DNA of 64,000 nucleotides, from NCBI GenBank assembly GCA_963210315.1, contig OY723261.1, forward strand, positions 992,001 to 1,056,000, read 5' to 3'. The notes under the pieces are model-generated. The model searched no databases. It was given only the letters and a program-made list of their open reading frames with translations, and was not told where the DNA came from. The stretch comes from Rhynchopus euleeides (taxonomy: Eukaryota; Euglenozoa; Diplonemea; Diplonemida; Diplonemidae). Shown here piece by piece: positions 10,810 to 22,128 of this stretch; the stretch's first letter is position 1; the number at the start of each line of letters is the position of its first letter. Made by a program: the position numbers and the translations under genes.

Positions 10810-11460
10810 TTACGCAAACTCATCATCATCATCAAGGTCGCCGAGATCCACGTGCCGGATCTCTTCCGCAGCAATCCGCAGCGCTTCGATCTGGGAAGCC
10901 GTCAAGGCCCCATGGGACACCGGCTCACACACCGCTTCAGTCAGCTCCACGCTGTTGTCGTTCGCCAGCTTACGCATCAACCAGAGGAAAGGCTTTTCAA
11001 AGTTGAAGTTCGACTTCGCAGACACGTCGTAGTATTGCAGGTTCTTCCGCCGGTGGAATGTGATCGCGCGCGCCTTGACCTGCCGGTCCATCACGTCCAC
11101 CTTGTTCCCCACCAGCACTGCGGGCACGGTCTCGCACACCCGCGTCACGTCGCGGTGCCAGTTCGGCACATTCTTGTACGTCTGCCGCGATGTCACGTCA
11201 AACATGATGATGGCACACTGCCCTTGGATGTAGTACCCGTCCCTCAGCCCCCCGTACTTTTCCTGCCCGGCCGTATCCCACACGTTGAAGCACACCGGCC
11301 CCTTTGTGGTCTGGAACCTCAACGGATGCACCTCCACCCCGACAGTCGGGATGTACTTCTTCTCGAACTCCCCGCTCAGATGCCGCTTCACAAACGTCGT
11401 CTTCCCCGTCCCACCGTCACCCACCAGCAGCATCTTGAATGTGGGCATCACGTCGCTCAT
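10810..11460 (-). CDS. RAN: GTP-binding nuclear protein Ran
   Basis: Single exon, 216 aa, the standard Ran length. All small-GTPase motifs are intact: P-loop GDGGTGKTT (G1), the Ran-type [14 protein letters not shown] effector region, [19 protein letters not shown] (switch II), NKVD (G4) and SAKSN (G5). The C-terminus ends in an acidic run (DDDDEFA) as in other Ran proteins (DEDDDL). Ran drives nucleocytoplasmic transport by its GTP gradient across the nuclear envelope. The start is unambiguous because [17 protein letters not shown] aligns with the family. A CATCAG acceptor-like site lies about 60 nt upstream. Confidence 0.97.
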   Translation of the reverse strand: MSDVMPTFKMLLVGDGGTGKTTFVKRHLSGEFEKKYIPTVGVEVHPLRFQTTKGPVCFNVWDTAGQEKYGGLRDGYYIQGQCAIIMFDVTSRQTYKNVPNWHRDVTRVCETVPAVLVGNKVDVMDRQVKARAITFHRRKNLQYYDVSAKSNFNFEKPFLWLMRKLANDNSVELTEAVCEPVSHGALTASQIEALRIAAEEIRHVDLGDLDDDDEFA

Positions 11461-11787
11461 TGTCCCGCAAGAGGTTATTGTGTTGTTGTGTGGCGAGCGT
11501 GGCTGCCTCTGATGTGTGGCGGTGGTGTGTGGTGATGAGGCGATCCCAAGCACAGACAAAGGGGGCTGTGGCACGGCTGCAAATGCCTGCGGGAACTAAA
11601 TATTGCGAGGTGAGTGAGGTGTGGGGTGCGGGGTGGCTGCTGCTCTTCTGCGTCCACCCCCTCCGGTCTTCACTGCCTCACACCAGACGGGGGGCGGGAG
11701 CAGCGGCACGCCATGTGGTCTGCGCGATTCTACATGCATCCATCACGGCCTCCTCTATCAGGTGTGGATAATATCTAATCTACAAGG
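11461..11787. other. Short intergenic region upstream of RAN
   Basis: About 330 bp with repeat cassette B copy 2 and the pyrimidine-rich leader of RAN. No gene. Confidence 0.5.
11639..11677 (-). repeat. Dispersed intergenic repeat, cassette B, copy 2
   Basis: 39 bp, 37 identical to 9830-9868. It lies about 180 nt upstream of the RAN start and is followed, in the minus-strand sense, by CAGCAGCCACCCCGCACCCC. Confidence 0.7.
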
Positions 11788-14390
11788 CTAGGCATCGGAC
11801 CGCCCGCCCCGAGTCTTCCTCTCACGGAAGCGCTGCACCCGCTTGAGCTGGTCCGACGACGCATAATCTGTAACACGGAGGACCCCATTGCGAGTCTGGC
11901 TCCGTGTGCGTTTGGGAGAAACCCTCCCGTGCTCAGCATGCCTCGCTTGCCCCTGCCCCTTCCCCTGGAGGGGCTCGGGCGGGGGCGCTCCAATCTGTTT
12001 CGACAGATACGCAAGCCGCTCGTGCACCTGCTGCACTATGGTGCCGCGCTCCTGGGGAGGCTGCTGCTGCCCAGGCGCCTGTTCCGGCTTTGCCAACGGG
12101 CGGAAAGACGGCCCCGATGCAGCGGGGCGTGCGGCAGGCGCTTCAGCCCGCTTCGGTGCAGCACTCTGCGGTGGGGGCCGGCGCACAGGCTGTGACTTGC
12201 GGGGGGAAGTCGCCGGGGAAGCAGACACCTCGCTCCCCACGTGCCCACGGTTGGCTGGGGGCGAGTCGGGGCTCACGCGGCGGTGCCTGTGTCGCAGAGG
12301 ATGGGTGGTGGCCAGGGCTGGGTGGCGCATGGCTGCTGAAGCGGAGAGTGATTCCCACCCGAACAGAGGCCAACCCCCAACACCCCTGCTTTGGATGGCA
12401 CAGAAGCAGGTTGTGAGGCCCCACAGGCGACAGCACACTCGGCCATTCGGCGTTGCTCCCTCCACACGCCCTCCCTCATACCTCGCGCCCTTGCCGGGTG
12501 GCGACACACGGCGCGGTCGTCGCGGGTCGGCATGTGCCGACGCCTGACGTGCCTTGCGCACGACGCGATGTGGACGAGCCTCAGGCTCAGGGTCCTGCAG
12601 CTCGCCTGCGCGCTGCCGCACCCCTTCAGGGCTTGTGAGGACTTCCTGGGGCCACATCCCCTCGTTGTGTGTCAGCAGTGCCGTCAGCCTCTCGGCGTGC
12701 TCCTGCAGTGGTGGTGGTGGTGGGGTTGCAAGGTGCGCATGGCGCTGTGCAGCGCGTCACTGGGTGCGGTGCAGAGGCAGAGAGCCCAGTGTGTGAGGAG
12801 GCCAGGTGTTGTGGTGATGCGGCATCGTGATGTAGCCCCGCTGATCCACCACCAAGCAGAGATCGCTGATTTTTGCAACTGCTCCGGGCATACCTGCAGC
12901 CTCTCCCGTGCCTCGGAAGGCTCGGCCAGGTCGCGCACCGGGGTGTGAGGGGGGGACAGCGACCCAGGCACAGGCACAGGTGGTGGTGGCGGTGGCCCCG
13001 CCCCCATTGACATCGCCTGGTCTGGGATCTGCGGTGCGCCTGGCCCGAGCATAGGGTGTGGAGGGGCTTGGTAGTGCACCTGTGGAGGTGCCTGCGGCTG
13101 CATATGCGGCAGGTAGGTGCTGTGCTGCGGCTGCGGCTGAACATGGCTTCTTCGCGAGCTGGGTGCAGCCATGTTATCCAGCAGCCCACAGAGCGACTCA
13201 ATCTGCAGGAGGCGATGAAGGGGTGCGAGGGATGGGTCCGCCCCACGGCAACGAAGAGCACCCAGGCCAGGCCACCGACACACCCTTTTGGTGAGGCCAG
13301 CCCTGATGCAAGCACTTTTGTTTTCATTACAGACAGGTCTCACCGAGCGAAACTCTGCCACATAATGCTCTCTCCATGCCAACCCACCACACACACCATA
13401 CCATGCCAGAGGCACACTGGGTCATACCTTGCCCTTCCAGGCATTGACATCGTTCTCGAGACTGTCCCAGGTTTCTTTCCGCATCACACTGAGCGCCTCC
13501 AAGTCGCTCCCTGGACCGAGGGGCCCAAGCTGCGAGGCACCTGGCGTGGTCGCCTCGATGAGCACCGCCGCCTCCTGCTGCAGCGTGTTGATATGCGCCT
13601 GCAGCGACTCCAGCTGCATCCCCGGCATCGGCTGCCCCGGCTGCTGGACCCCCATGCCTGTAAACTGCGGGGCCATCCCCGACAGCTGCCGCTGCTGATG
13701 CCGCAGGGCGGCCATCCCCGACACACCGCCGCCAGGACCCTCACTGGACACCTCCATCCCGCTGCCTTCGAGAGTCTTCGAGATAAGCCCCGTCAGATTC
13801 CTCACGAGCCCTGGGAGGGGCTGCGACGGCTGCGGCAGCGCCTGCCGCAGCGGTGCCCCCATGTGGGGCATCTGCACCGCCGGTGCCGCGACGAACGGCG
13901 GTGCTGCTGGCGGCGGCAGGGCTCGCGGGGACTGCGGCGAGTGCGGGGGGCGTGGCTGGCTCACAGTGCGCTGCCCCTCCGCCTCGCTCACAGGGGAGGC
14001 GTGGCGGGTCTGCAGCGCGCTGGATAACCGCGAGGCGCTGTGGGGGTGGGACGACGCATTGGAGACCGACCCTACACCCAGAGGCAGGCGTTGGGTCAGC
14101 ACCGTCTCGAGGTCTGTCACCTTGTTGAAGAGTGCCTGGATGAGGGCGTTCTGCGCAGACAGCTGGGTGAGCAGCTCGCCGTCAACCTTGGCGGTGGGGT
14201 TGGGGGTGGTGTTGGCGGGCACAGCCAAGGGTTTGTCGACAGGCTGTGCAGGCGATATGCTGCGGTGCTGCGACAGCGACAGGGACGGACCCAGGTGTGT
14301 CCCCGAGAAGTACCCACCCTCGGGCAGCGAGATCTGCGACGAGGGGAGGGACAGTGCCTCCGGAGATGGGCTTTTCATGTGTGGGTGCAT
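11788..14390 (-). CDS. Pro/Gln-rich hypothetical protein, four exons
   Basis: Exons 14390..13428, 13202..12894, 12702..12482 and 12286..11788 join in frame (phases 0, 0, 2) to 663 aa; donors are GTATGA, GTATGC and GTATGA, acceptors CTGCAG, CTGCAG and ACACAG. The protein is mostly Pro, Gln, Ser and Gly, with likely helices: one near residues 75-100 (LLTQLSAQNALIQALFNKV), one near 275-320 (LQAHINTLQQEAAVLIE), and one near 430 (EHAERLTALL). The Arg-rich C-terminus resembles a disordered nucleic-acid-binding tail. No known domain is recognised. An alternative start at 14378 exists; an acceptor CTGCAG lies 2 nt before the first ATG. Such composition suits a scaffold or RNA-granule protein, but that is speculation. 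Confidence 0.75.
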
Positions 14391-14798
14391 TCCTGCAGCA
14401 TCCCGCCCAACGCCTCACTCACACAGCGCCCTGTTGTGTACGGCGCACCTGGGGGGATGGTGTATGCGATGGGACCTGGCCTCGGTGCGTGGTTGAGGTC
14501 AAAGCCAAACAAATGTTCAGAACAGATGCAGTGTGGGAGTCGCAGGGGCGGGGGGTCGGGGATGCTGGGGTGGGGCGGCACTCCGGCGTCTGAGGTTTTT
14601 TGAGAAGACAGGAATCAGAAAAAGACTGACATGGCTCATCGCATTCGGATGACCATTCCTTTCCCTCCCTGTGTGTAAGTGCTACGTGCCGAACGTCGAC
14701 AGTGTCGACGCAGACAGCCCCGACAAAGCCAGCGGGGAAGACACCCGAGGGGGCACGCGGTTGCCGGCCTGAATATGGTTCCCAACACCAGGCCCCTG
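14391..14798. other. Short intergenic region
   Basis: About 0.4 kb between two genes; no feature beyond the leader of the upstream-listed gene and the 3' flank of the C3H/LRR gene. Confidence 0.45.
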
Positions 14799-16475
14799 CT
14801 AGGCGTTCGTTTCCCTGGCAGGCCGTTTGTACCTGAGCTTCACGCTGTCTCCGATCTGCCCACCCTTTCGTGACGCCCGCCCGACTTCCCGGAACTGCTT
14901 CTGCCGCATCCGCCTCCTCACCTTCTGGTTCTTCTCCATCACAGTCGCGAGGTTCTCGAGGTAGCACCGTGTCGTGGCTTTGATATACCGCAGGGAGATC
15001 TCCACCAACGATGTGTTGAGTTTGATGCTGTGGAACAGATGCAGGCACCCCATCAGCGAGGGGACCGTGCCGTCGAGGTTGAGGATCGTGAGATACTTGT
15101 TGGTGCTCAGCACGCGCGACAGCGCCATCCACCCGTCATCCCCCACCATGGTCGAGGCGAGGTTGAGAGACCGCAGCCCTGTGTGCAGCAGCAGCAAACG
15201 CGACAGCGAAGCCACCCCCTCGTCGCCCACAGGGTTCCCGTGCAGCGAGAGATGCCGCAAACAGCTGCAGGAGATTGCCGCCTCCGACAGCACTGCTGTG
15301 CCTTCTGCGCCGATGTTGTTAAACCCCAGTTCCAGGCTCAACAGCGTCTGATGCGAGTCGAGAAATTCCGCGATCGGCGCAATCGTCTCATCCGTTATAT
15401 CACAGTAGGCCAGGCAGAGCTCCCTGAGGTAGATACACCCCTGCAGCGTGGGGCACAGCTGCAGCACCCCTGCGTGGGACAGGGGGCACTTCCGCATCTC
15501 AAACCGCTTGACTGACCTTCCGTGCATCTTCGTCTCATGGATCAGGTCTGCGAGGTATTGGTTTGCATTATCGCAGTGCGGCTTCTCCGTGATCCACTGC
15601 GGAAGACACTTCGCCTGGTCGTCACTCCACTGGAAGCCCTGCTCCGATGGGCCCGGCAACTGGGGACGCCCGAACCGAGGTGGCCATATCGGCAGCACAA
15701 AGGTCATGGCCCACTTCACCCTCGCCCTGACCTTCAGGATGATCCTGCGGAAGTTCTCGCTGACGCGGCTCATCGAGTGGACGAAGTGGCAACGGATCCC
15801 CCTCGGGCAGGACCCTGTGGCATTGGCGTAGGCGCACAAGGCGTAGCGTGGGTCGACCCGACCCACCTCTGGGGGAACCAGGGGGTAGTACTCCACTGTG
15901 CTGATGAGGTAGCCCCGCCCCTTCGACACAGCCTTGCCGAGACGCGACGACTGGTTCCCCACAAGGTCCAGGAGAACCCGGGTCTGCAGCTGGACCATCT
16001 GTGAGGCGAGCTCCTCCTGTCCAACCTCCGACTTCAGGAGGGTCTTCGGGGAGGCGACCGTGCCGCATACACGTGACTCCTGGCAGGAGCGTGGCGGTTT
16101 GAAGGAAGAGGGCTTGCAGCTCCGTGATCCCGTCCGCACGCTGGAGGGCATGTCCTCTAAGGCCTGCGGTGCGCGGGGTGGCCATCTGTGCCACCAGGAG
16201 CGTTCCCTGAGGATGAAGCCGAGCCCGTTGTCGTCGGGTTCCCGGAGGCGGGGCAAGGGGCGGGGTGGCGGGCAGGGGGTGAGCGGCTCCGCAGCGTGGG
16301 TGTGGCGCGAAGGAGCAGGCCCGATGTTGTTCAGGCGGCCCAGGTCCTCCGACAGCCAGCAGTTGCGCATCACATCCTGCAGGGTCGACGAGAGGGTTGA
16401 GTCCACCACGTGGAACTTCCCGGCAGGGGTCCTCGCCGTCTTGCTCTCATTTTCTCCCTCAGCACGCCGGTTCAT
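14799..16475 (-). CDS. C3H zinc-finger protein with leucine-rich repeats
   Basis: Single exon, 558 aa. A CCCH finger with spacing C-x8-C-x5-C-x3-H (CAYANATGSCPRGIRCHFVH) lies in the middle (about residues 225-245), followed by about 200 residues of ribonuclease-inhibitor-type LRRs (for example LRELCLAYCDITDE, LSLELGFNNIGAEG, LRHLSLHGNPVGDEG, LRSLNLASTMVGDDG). The C-terminus is basic with KNQKVRRRMRQKQFR. CCCH fingers usually bind single-stranded RNA and LRRs mediate protein contacts, so an RNA regulator or adaptor is likely. The combination is uncommon. The start at 16475 follows CACTTCAG by 4 nt, a strong acceptor after a CCACCC-rich tract. Confidence 0.85.
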   Translation of the reverse strand: MNRRAEGENESKTARTPAGKFHVVDSTLSSTLQDVMRNCWLSEDLGRLNNIGPAPSRHTHAAEPLTPCPPPRPLPRLREPDDNGLGFILRERSWWHRWPPRAPQALEDMPSSVRTGSRSCKPSSFKPPRSCQESRVCGTVASPKTLLKSEVGQEELASQMVQLQTRVLLDLVGNQSSRLGKAVSKGRGYLISTVEYYPLVPPEVGRVDPRYALCAYANATGSCPRGIRCHFVHSMSRVSENFRRIILKVRARVKWAMTFVLPIWPPRFGRPQLPGPSEQGFQWSDDQAKCLPQWITEKPHCDNANQYLADLIHETKMHGRSVKRFEMRKCPLSHAGVLQLCPTLQGCIYLRELCLAYCDITDETIAPIAEFLDSHQTLLSLELGFNNIGAEGTAVLSEAAISCSCLRHLSLHGNPVGDEGVASLSRLLLLHTGLRSLNLASTMVGDDGWMALSRVLSTNKYLTILNLDGTVPSLMGCLHLFHSIKLNTSLVEISLRYIKATTRCYLENLATVMEKNQKVRRRMRQKQFREVGRASRKGGQIGDSVKLRYKRPARETNA

Positions 16476-16775
16476 CCCCCTGAAGTGCGGTGGGGTGGGT
16501 GGTGCATCACAGCCATGTAAAAATGCTGCAATGTAAGACGAGAGTGTTAAGAACACGCCAGGGGGAGAGGGGTGTGGGGGCGGAGGCCTGCCTGTCTGTG
16601 TACACTTCTGCTGGCATTGCCAAATGAGACCCGAACAGCCCGCATCCCTCACACACACTGTGCGTGAGACACTACCTCCATAGCATCTAACCCCACCCCC
16701 GCACTGACCCTGTGTCGACGCTGCAGCATCGGACCGCACCAACACTCAGGATCTCGACCCACCCCAACACTAGCC
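16476..16775. other. Short intergenic region
   Basis: About 300 bp with a purine-rich plus strand (pyrimidine tract in the sense of transcription); no gene. Confidence 0.4.
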
Positions 16776-18494
16776 TTACGGCAGACCAGCGCGGTGCTCT
16801 TCGAGCTTGTCGCGGGCCCTCTGCAGTAGAGTGCTGTACACAACACTGCCCATGTCCTGCAACCTCTTTGAGGTGCGCAGCCCATACTGGTCGGGAGACA
16901 CCGCAAATGCCGCACCAGATCCGAAGGGGTAGTTGACCGCAGGGGCACCCTTCTTCGAGTCCTGATACTGCATGATGTCGAGGTGCGCCGCCGACGTGTT
17001 GGTGTCGAGCCCCACATCGGCATGCGGCAGCCCGTAGAGCTGGTGGAGAAACCGCACCGCCTGGGCATAGGTGACGGGCGGCAGGCCCTCGAAGAGCGAG
17101 AGGTGCCCGCCACCCACACACACCGACAGCTCCAGCGGGTCCTGGATGGTGGAGGCACCTGCACCGCCCTGCAGCTGCAGCGGCAGGGCCAGCCACGCCT
17201 TGCCGGGCAGGCCACGCGCCAGGGGGTGCATGAAGCAGACGCCTGCGATGGTGCCTGCCTGGTGGACGAAGCCCTTCGCCACTACACTGTAAGCCCAGGC
17301 GGTGGGGGCACCGCCCGGTGTGTTGGGGAGGAAGACGGGCACCACAGTCACGCCCTTTGCGGTGCGCCCAAGCCGCTCCACCGCGCCCAGCCACATCTCC
17401 TGCTGCAGGGGTGTGCCGGCGCGGATGCCGAAGGCAACGGCGGCGCGCGACCCCAGCCCCAGGCGAGCCACGCCCTGCACAAAGCTATCCAGCACCTGCA
17501 GGGGGTGGCAGCCTTTGGGCATCTTGCCGCCGACGCTGACAGCCCTGCAGAGAGGCAGGTCGCCCTGAGCAGGGGCGGGCAGCACCGTTGCAAACAGAAG
17601 GGGGGGGCGTGGGGGCTTCCGCCTGAGGGGGGTCGCGTGGGGGCTGCCGGAGGCGCGCGGTGCTGCCATGGCGTGCAGCCGCGCAGCCGACGCGTTGAGG
17701 AGGGGGTCCGTCGTGTTGGTGAATGCGAGGAACTCCTTCCCGAAGTATGAGGCGCTCTTCGGGGTGAGGTAGTTCTCCTCGACGAACCACCCGAAGTACA
17801 CCGCAGACACGCAGCGGACCCCCCATTCGGCGGGCGCAGCATCCTTCGTCCTGTTGGGCAGCAGCAGCTTGCCCCTCGACAGGGTGGCGCCCCCCGGCAG
17901 CCTCCCCACCAGATCATCCTTCACGCCGGAGGCGACACGCTTTGCCTCACGCAGCACTGCTGCTGCCGCGGCGCTGCCCTGCTGGAAGCCCTGTATGTCC
18001 AGCGCGCATTCGCTGCGCGTCGTGCGCATCGCACAGTAGCCGTTGCTCGCCTTGAGGATCATCGGGAGGTTGGAGGGCCGCCCCATGCTGTAGCTGCTGT
18101 CACGCACATACAGCACTATGGGTGAGGATGTCAACGCGTGTTCGACAAGGTGTGCCCACTGCTGGGTGGGGACTGCGTCGTCATCGAGGCCGGCGTCCCG
18201 CAGGGAGGCGACCTCAAGGGAGTGCCACTGGCCCAACGTCTCCAGCTGTTTCGGGAAGTCCTCCTGTGGGACGTAGACCCGCACGCGGACACACGGATCG
18301 GAGTGGAAGTACTTCACAGAGCGGAGAACCCTCGACAGCTGCGAGATCCGGTAGGTGCCCACCACCACCGTGAGGGGTGTGCAGCCATCGGGGTGGTCCC
18401 ACTGGCCCACCTCAGCCAGGAAGGAATCCCGGGCATGCAGCGACAAGCCCACCAGGCATGCCAGCATGAGAAGCGGGCCGAAGTAGCGCGTCAT
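16776..18494 (-). CDS. Membrane-anchored or secreted protein, possibly glycosyltransferase-like
   Basis: Single exon, 572 aa. The N-terminus has a basic residue then a hydrophobic stretch YFGPLLMLACLVGLSLHA (residues 4-21), a signal peptide or type II anchor. The following CTPLTVVVGTYRISQLSRVL recalls the first beta-strand and helix of GT-A glycosyltransferases, but no DxD motif is clear, so this is only a possibility. Several N-glycosylation sequons (NRT, NTT, NAS, NTS) and paired cysteines suit a luminal domain. The start was chosen because of the signal anchor and a GCGCCAG acceptor 30 nt upstream. The leader contains a tiny upstream frame, ATG AGG CCA TGA, whose stop overlaps the main ATG. 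Confidence 0.75.
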   Translation of the reverse strand: MTRYFGPLLMLACLVGLSLHARDSFLAEVGQWDHPDGCTPLTVVVGTYRISQLSRVLRSVKYFHSDPCVRVRVYVPQEDFPKQLETLGQWHSLEVASLRDAGLDDDAVPTQQWAHLVEHALTSSPIVLYVRDSSYSMGRPSNLPMILKASNGYCAMRTTRSECALDIQGFQQGSAAAAAVLREAKRVASGVKDDLVGRLPGGATLSRGKLLLPNRTKDAAPAEWGVRCVSAVYFGWFVEENYLTPKSASYFGKEFLAFTNTTDPLLNASAARLHAMAAPRASGSPHATPLRRKPPRPPLLFATVLPAPAQGDLPLCRAVSVGGKMPKGCHPLQVLDSFVQGVARLGLGSRAAVAFGIRAGTPLQQEMWLGAVERLGRTAKGVTVVPVFLPNTPGGAPTAWAYSVVAKGFVHQAGTIAGVCFMHPLARGLPGKAWLALPLQLQGGAGASTIQDPLELSVCVGGGHLSLFEGLPPVTYAQAVRFLHQLYGLPHADVGLDTNTSAAHLDIMQYQDSKKGAPAVNYPFGSGAAFAVSPDQYGLRTSKRLQDMGSVVYSTLLQRARDKLEEHRAGLP

Positions 18495-20775
18495 GGCCTC
18501 ATGCAGGGCGTGATGCCGACCCACCTGGCGCAGCGACGGGGTAGTGTTAGTGGAGAAGGGAGATACAAACCCCTTCATTCCTTCATTCAAAGTGTAGGGA
18601 ATGCCCGAAGCGTCGAGGGGCGGGATGGGGGAGGGGGTGACGTGTGGGGGGCGTCGGCAGCGTAGCAGCCGTCTTCGTGGTGCCATTTTTTTGGGTATAC
18701 TTTCTTTGCGATCGGCAGTCGGGGGGGTGGGGGCAGCCAGAGAGAGGCTGGTCAGGCATATACGAGGACTAAACCACAACAGACGGTTCTTCCCCCACAG
18801 ACACACGCACACACCCCACCAACCCACCAAACCCATCCCCTCATCCCCCGCCCCTGCCCCGCTCTCCAGTCTCGTGTGTGTCCCAATACATCCCTCCCGC
18901 CCTCTTTGTGAGTCACCGGCACAGTAGCTCTGAACCAGTCGTGGGTAACAGAGAGGGAAGGGTGCAGGGAGGGAGGGGATGAATGTGCGTGATCCAATCA
19001 CTCCAGCAATTCGCAGGTGTTGCCGTCCCCCAGTTTGGGCGTAGGGCAGGTGTGTTGCCAACGTCACAAAGTGGGGGGCGTGATGCGGGTGTGCGGTATT
19101 GCTGTGCGCAAATAAAAAGCAAAAACGCCGGCAGGCAAAAATAGAGAACATTTTCTTCCTTGCCGCGTTTCTTGATGTTTTTTGTTTCTGATGAACTCAT
19201 GCCTCGCTGCAATTATTTCAATTGCATAAAAGGGGGGGTCGTGAATATGACTGGCCTCAGCGACAACCCACCAACCTGCCCATTGGTCACATTTCTTTCT
19301 GGGAGGCAGTGACGCGAGCACATATTCATACACACACACACACACATGAATATTTTGGAAAGTGTCGGTGTCACCTTGATAGGGGCAGACGCACGCCTCT
19401 CGTCGCTGGTTCTGGAAAACCAGCGACCCTCCCGAAGACACGGGCTATTCGAAGGGAGCCATGGCCGCTGGGTGCAACAGGGCGAGAAGAAACAAGACAC
19501 TCTGCGAGTAGAACAGCTAGCTTTTTCAGACCTAAAAGGCTCGTGGCAGAACCCGGCTTCCTGCACACATCAAGGAGCAAGCATTTTGGTGGAGGCTCTT
19601 TGCCAGTGTCTGGGTGCATCGTATCGACGCACATAAATAAGATAGATCTCTTCATCATACCGCATTCTTGTGTGCTGTGTCTGCTATGGCCTATTTGAAA
19701 GCCTCTTGCCATGGCCCCAAGAAATGGGGCAGTGCGAGCACAAAGTGCATGCCCCCCCGCCCCCCCCCCCCCCCGCCCGACCCTGAACAGCCCAAAATGA
19801 GTGCTGATTAGCCCCATGTACAACAAGTCGCTCTGACAGCATCAAATGACGCTCGACTGATGTACCTTACCACAACTCAACGAAAACCCAGTGAGGTGGT
19901 GCGCTGCAGAGATCGCCAACCCAGGGGAGTTGAAGGGGAAGGGTGATGCCGCACTGGAGTGACATTGGTTGGCTCAACTTTCTTGTCAAGAATGGCTGAC
20001 CCTGCCACATCTGGATATCATCATGTGAATCGAGAACTGGGAGTGGGCCAGCCAGCACCTCTTCTCGTGACAAGCATGCCATGAGTGATAATCGTGTGCC
20101 CGTGTGTACCACAGCTGGTGCAGTCAGGGCCGCCGAGTTATGAAACAAAAAATCTGAAGTGAAAATCATGTGCATGGGAAGTTGGCTTGAAAAGCCTTTG
20201 TTGGACAACAGAACACATGGAAGTGCTGTGATTTCCCGACAGGAGCCACAGCAGTTTAGACCGCATGTGCCGAGTCAAAATACCAGATTGGGGGGATCTT
20301 GTTGTTTGTATACATGAACACATGCGCTGACAACCGTTTTACTCTTGCCCTTTCCCTGAGAGCCCTCTCCACAAGCTATTCAAACCAGAGCACCAGAAGA
20401 GAGCCACACGCAAGGACACAGCTGTAGGCAGGCTGATATTTGTTGGTGTAGGCGATCAATCGGCCGTCCTGAAGCACAACATGACCAGCCAGTGACGCAC
20501 ACCATGATTTTTGAAAAACCCCAGGACGGGATCTAGAAATCGACGCGGTGATGATTGCTCCCTGAGCAGCAACTGAGCACCTGGCGATCCACTCGCCCGG
20601 GTGCCCAACGAAGCTGGAGGGGAGGAGGGGAAGGGGTGCGGCTTGAGGAAGAATTGGATATTCGCCCCATCGATGTCACGGAAGACGCGACCTCGGAATG
20701 GGCTTGATTTGAGTGGCAAAACTTCAACAGGAGAGGGCGCACGGGTGTGAGGTGTGTGTGTGGGGGGGGGGGGGG
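18495..20775. other. Gene-poor stretch upstream of the luminal-protein gene
   Basis: About 2.3 kb. It includes a CA microsatellite near 19325-19346 and a C run near 19747-19776. No coding region, RNA gene or inverted repeat is evident. Confidence 0.5.
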
Positions 20776-20815
20776 TAGGGGGGGGTCATAACACGGTGGG
20801 ATCTTGTAAATTTTA

Positions 20816-21355
20816 CATGTAAAAATACCGATTTTTACATGTATTATACATGTATAATACTTGCATGTCAACTATTATACATGTATAATACATGTATATG
20901 CCTGAAATATACATGTAAAATACATGTATAATAGTTGACATGTCAACTATTATACATGTATTTTTACTTGATATACATGTATTTTACATGTATATTTCAT
21001 GCATTTACATGTATTTTACATGTATAATACTTGTCATGCAAGTATTATACATGTAAAATACTTGCACGACAAGTAAAATACATGTATAATACTTGCATGA
21101 CAAGTAAAATACTTGCATGCAAGTAAAATACATGTATTTTACTTGCATGCAAGTATTTTACTTGCCATGCAAGTATTTTACATGTATAATACTTGCATGA
21201 CAAGTATTATACATGTAAAATACATGTAAATGCATGAAATATACATGTAAAATACATGTATATCAAGTAAAAATACATGTATAATAGTTGACATGCAACT
21301 ATTATACATGTATTTTTACTTGATATACATGTATTTTACATGTATATTTCAGCAG
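20816..21355. repeat. Array of short palindromes forming one large imperfect palindrome
   Basis: About 540 bp made of TACATGTA, TTGCATGCAA and TTGACATGTCAA words. The array as a whole is symmetric about position 21134, with arms of about 220 bp. It includes the inner part of the nested element's left inverted repeat. Confidence 0.85.
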
Positions 21356-21415
21356 GGTATAAGATAGACTTTTTTTCTGGCGCCGTTTTCCGGTTTTTCT
21401 GGTTTTGAAAATTTT

Positions 21416-21440
21416 TCGCGCGCGCCTTCGGCGCGCGCGA
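21416..21440. repeat. GC-rich perfect hairpin inside the nested element
   Basis: TCGCGCGCGCC pairs with GGCGCGCGCGA around a TTC loop. Confidence 0.7.
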
Positions 21441-22078
21441 CCCGCGCAAACCCTCCCAGAATCTGAGAGGGCCCAGTGCCTGCGCGCGTCCTGTCGTACT
21501 GAGGCTGCTTGGTGGGGCAGGCGCAGCAGCTGCTTTGAAAGTTTGGACTCTCGGCCAAAAAACCGGTCTGGTGCAATGTTTTTACGCAGGGGGGTCTGGG
21601 GGGCGGAGCCCCCCAGCCGCCGGAGGCCACGGTAGTGAACATCTGTTCCCTACAGTCTGGATTCGCTTGTAAGTAGGAAGGCTTCACTGTATCGCAGCCC
21701 GGCCAGCAGGAGATCACTGGTCCTTGAGGGTTCAACCTTCAGGGTGGAGGAGGACGTGGGAGCGACCACTCGTGACAGGTGTGCGTTGTGGGTGGAGTGG
21801 ATGCACGGCAGACCTTGTCATGGCCAAAGGGTCCACGAGATCTCCGCCACGTAGAGCCTAGACGAGAGTTTTCGAGGAGATGGGCACCTAGCTGTGACGA
21901 CAGGCAACAAACAAATCTCATCTGTTAGTTGCCCCCAATAGGCTTGGCGACCTTCAAGACTGCTTGAAAGTCGTTCGTGTTCTCGTCTCAGCCCTCCAGA
22001 CAAGCAGATCTGTCTCGAGTTGGTGGGCTGTCGCCATGTATTCGATGGCACCGAGTGACGCTGCACAGAGGCAGACGA

Positions 22079-22128
22079 CACGGTGAACTCCAGCGGAGGT
22101 TACCCTACCTCCGCTGGAGTACACCGTG
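22079..22128. repeat. 22-bp hairpin inside the nested element
   Basis: Two 22-nt arms with one mismatch around TACCCT. The arm begins CACGGTG, the same seven bases as the element's own terminus. Confidence 0.75.
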
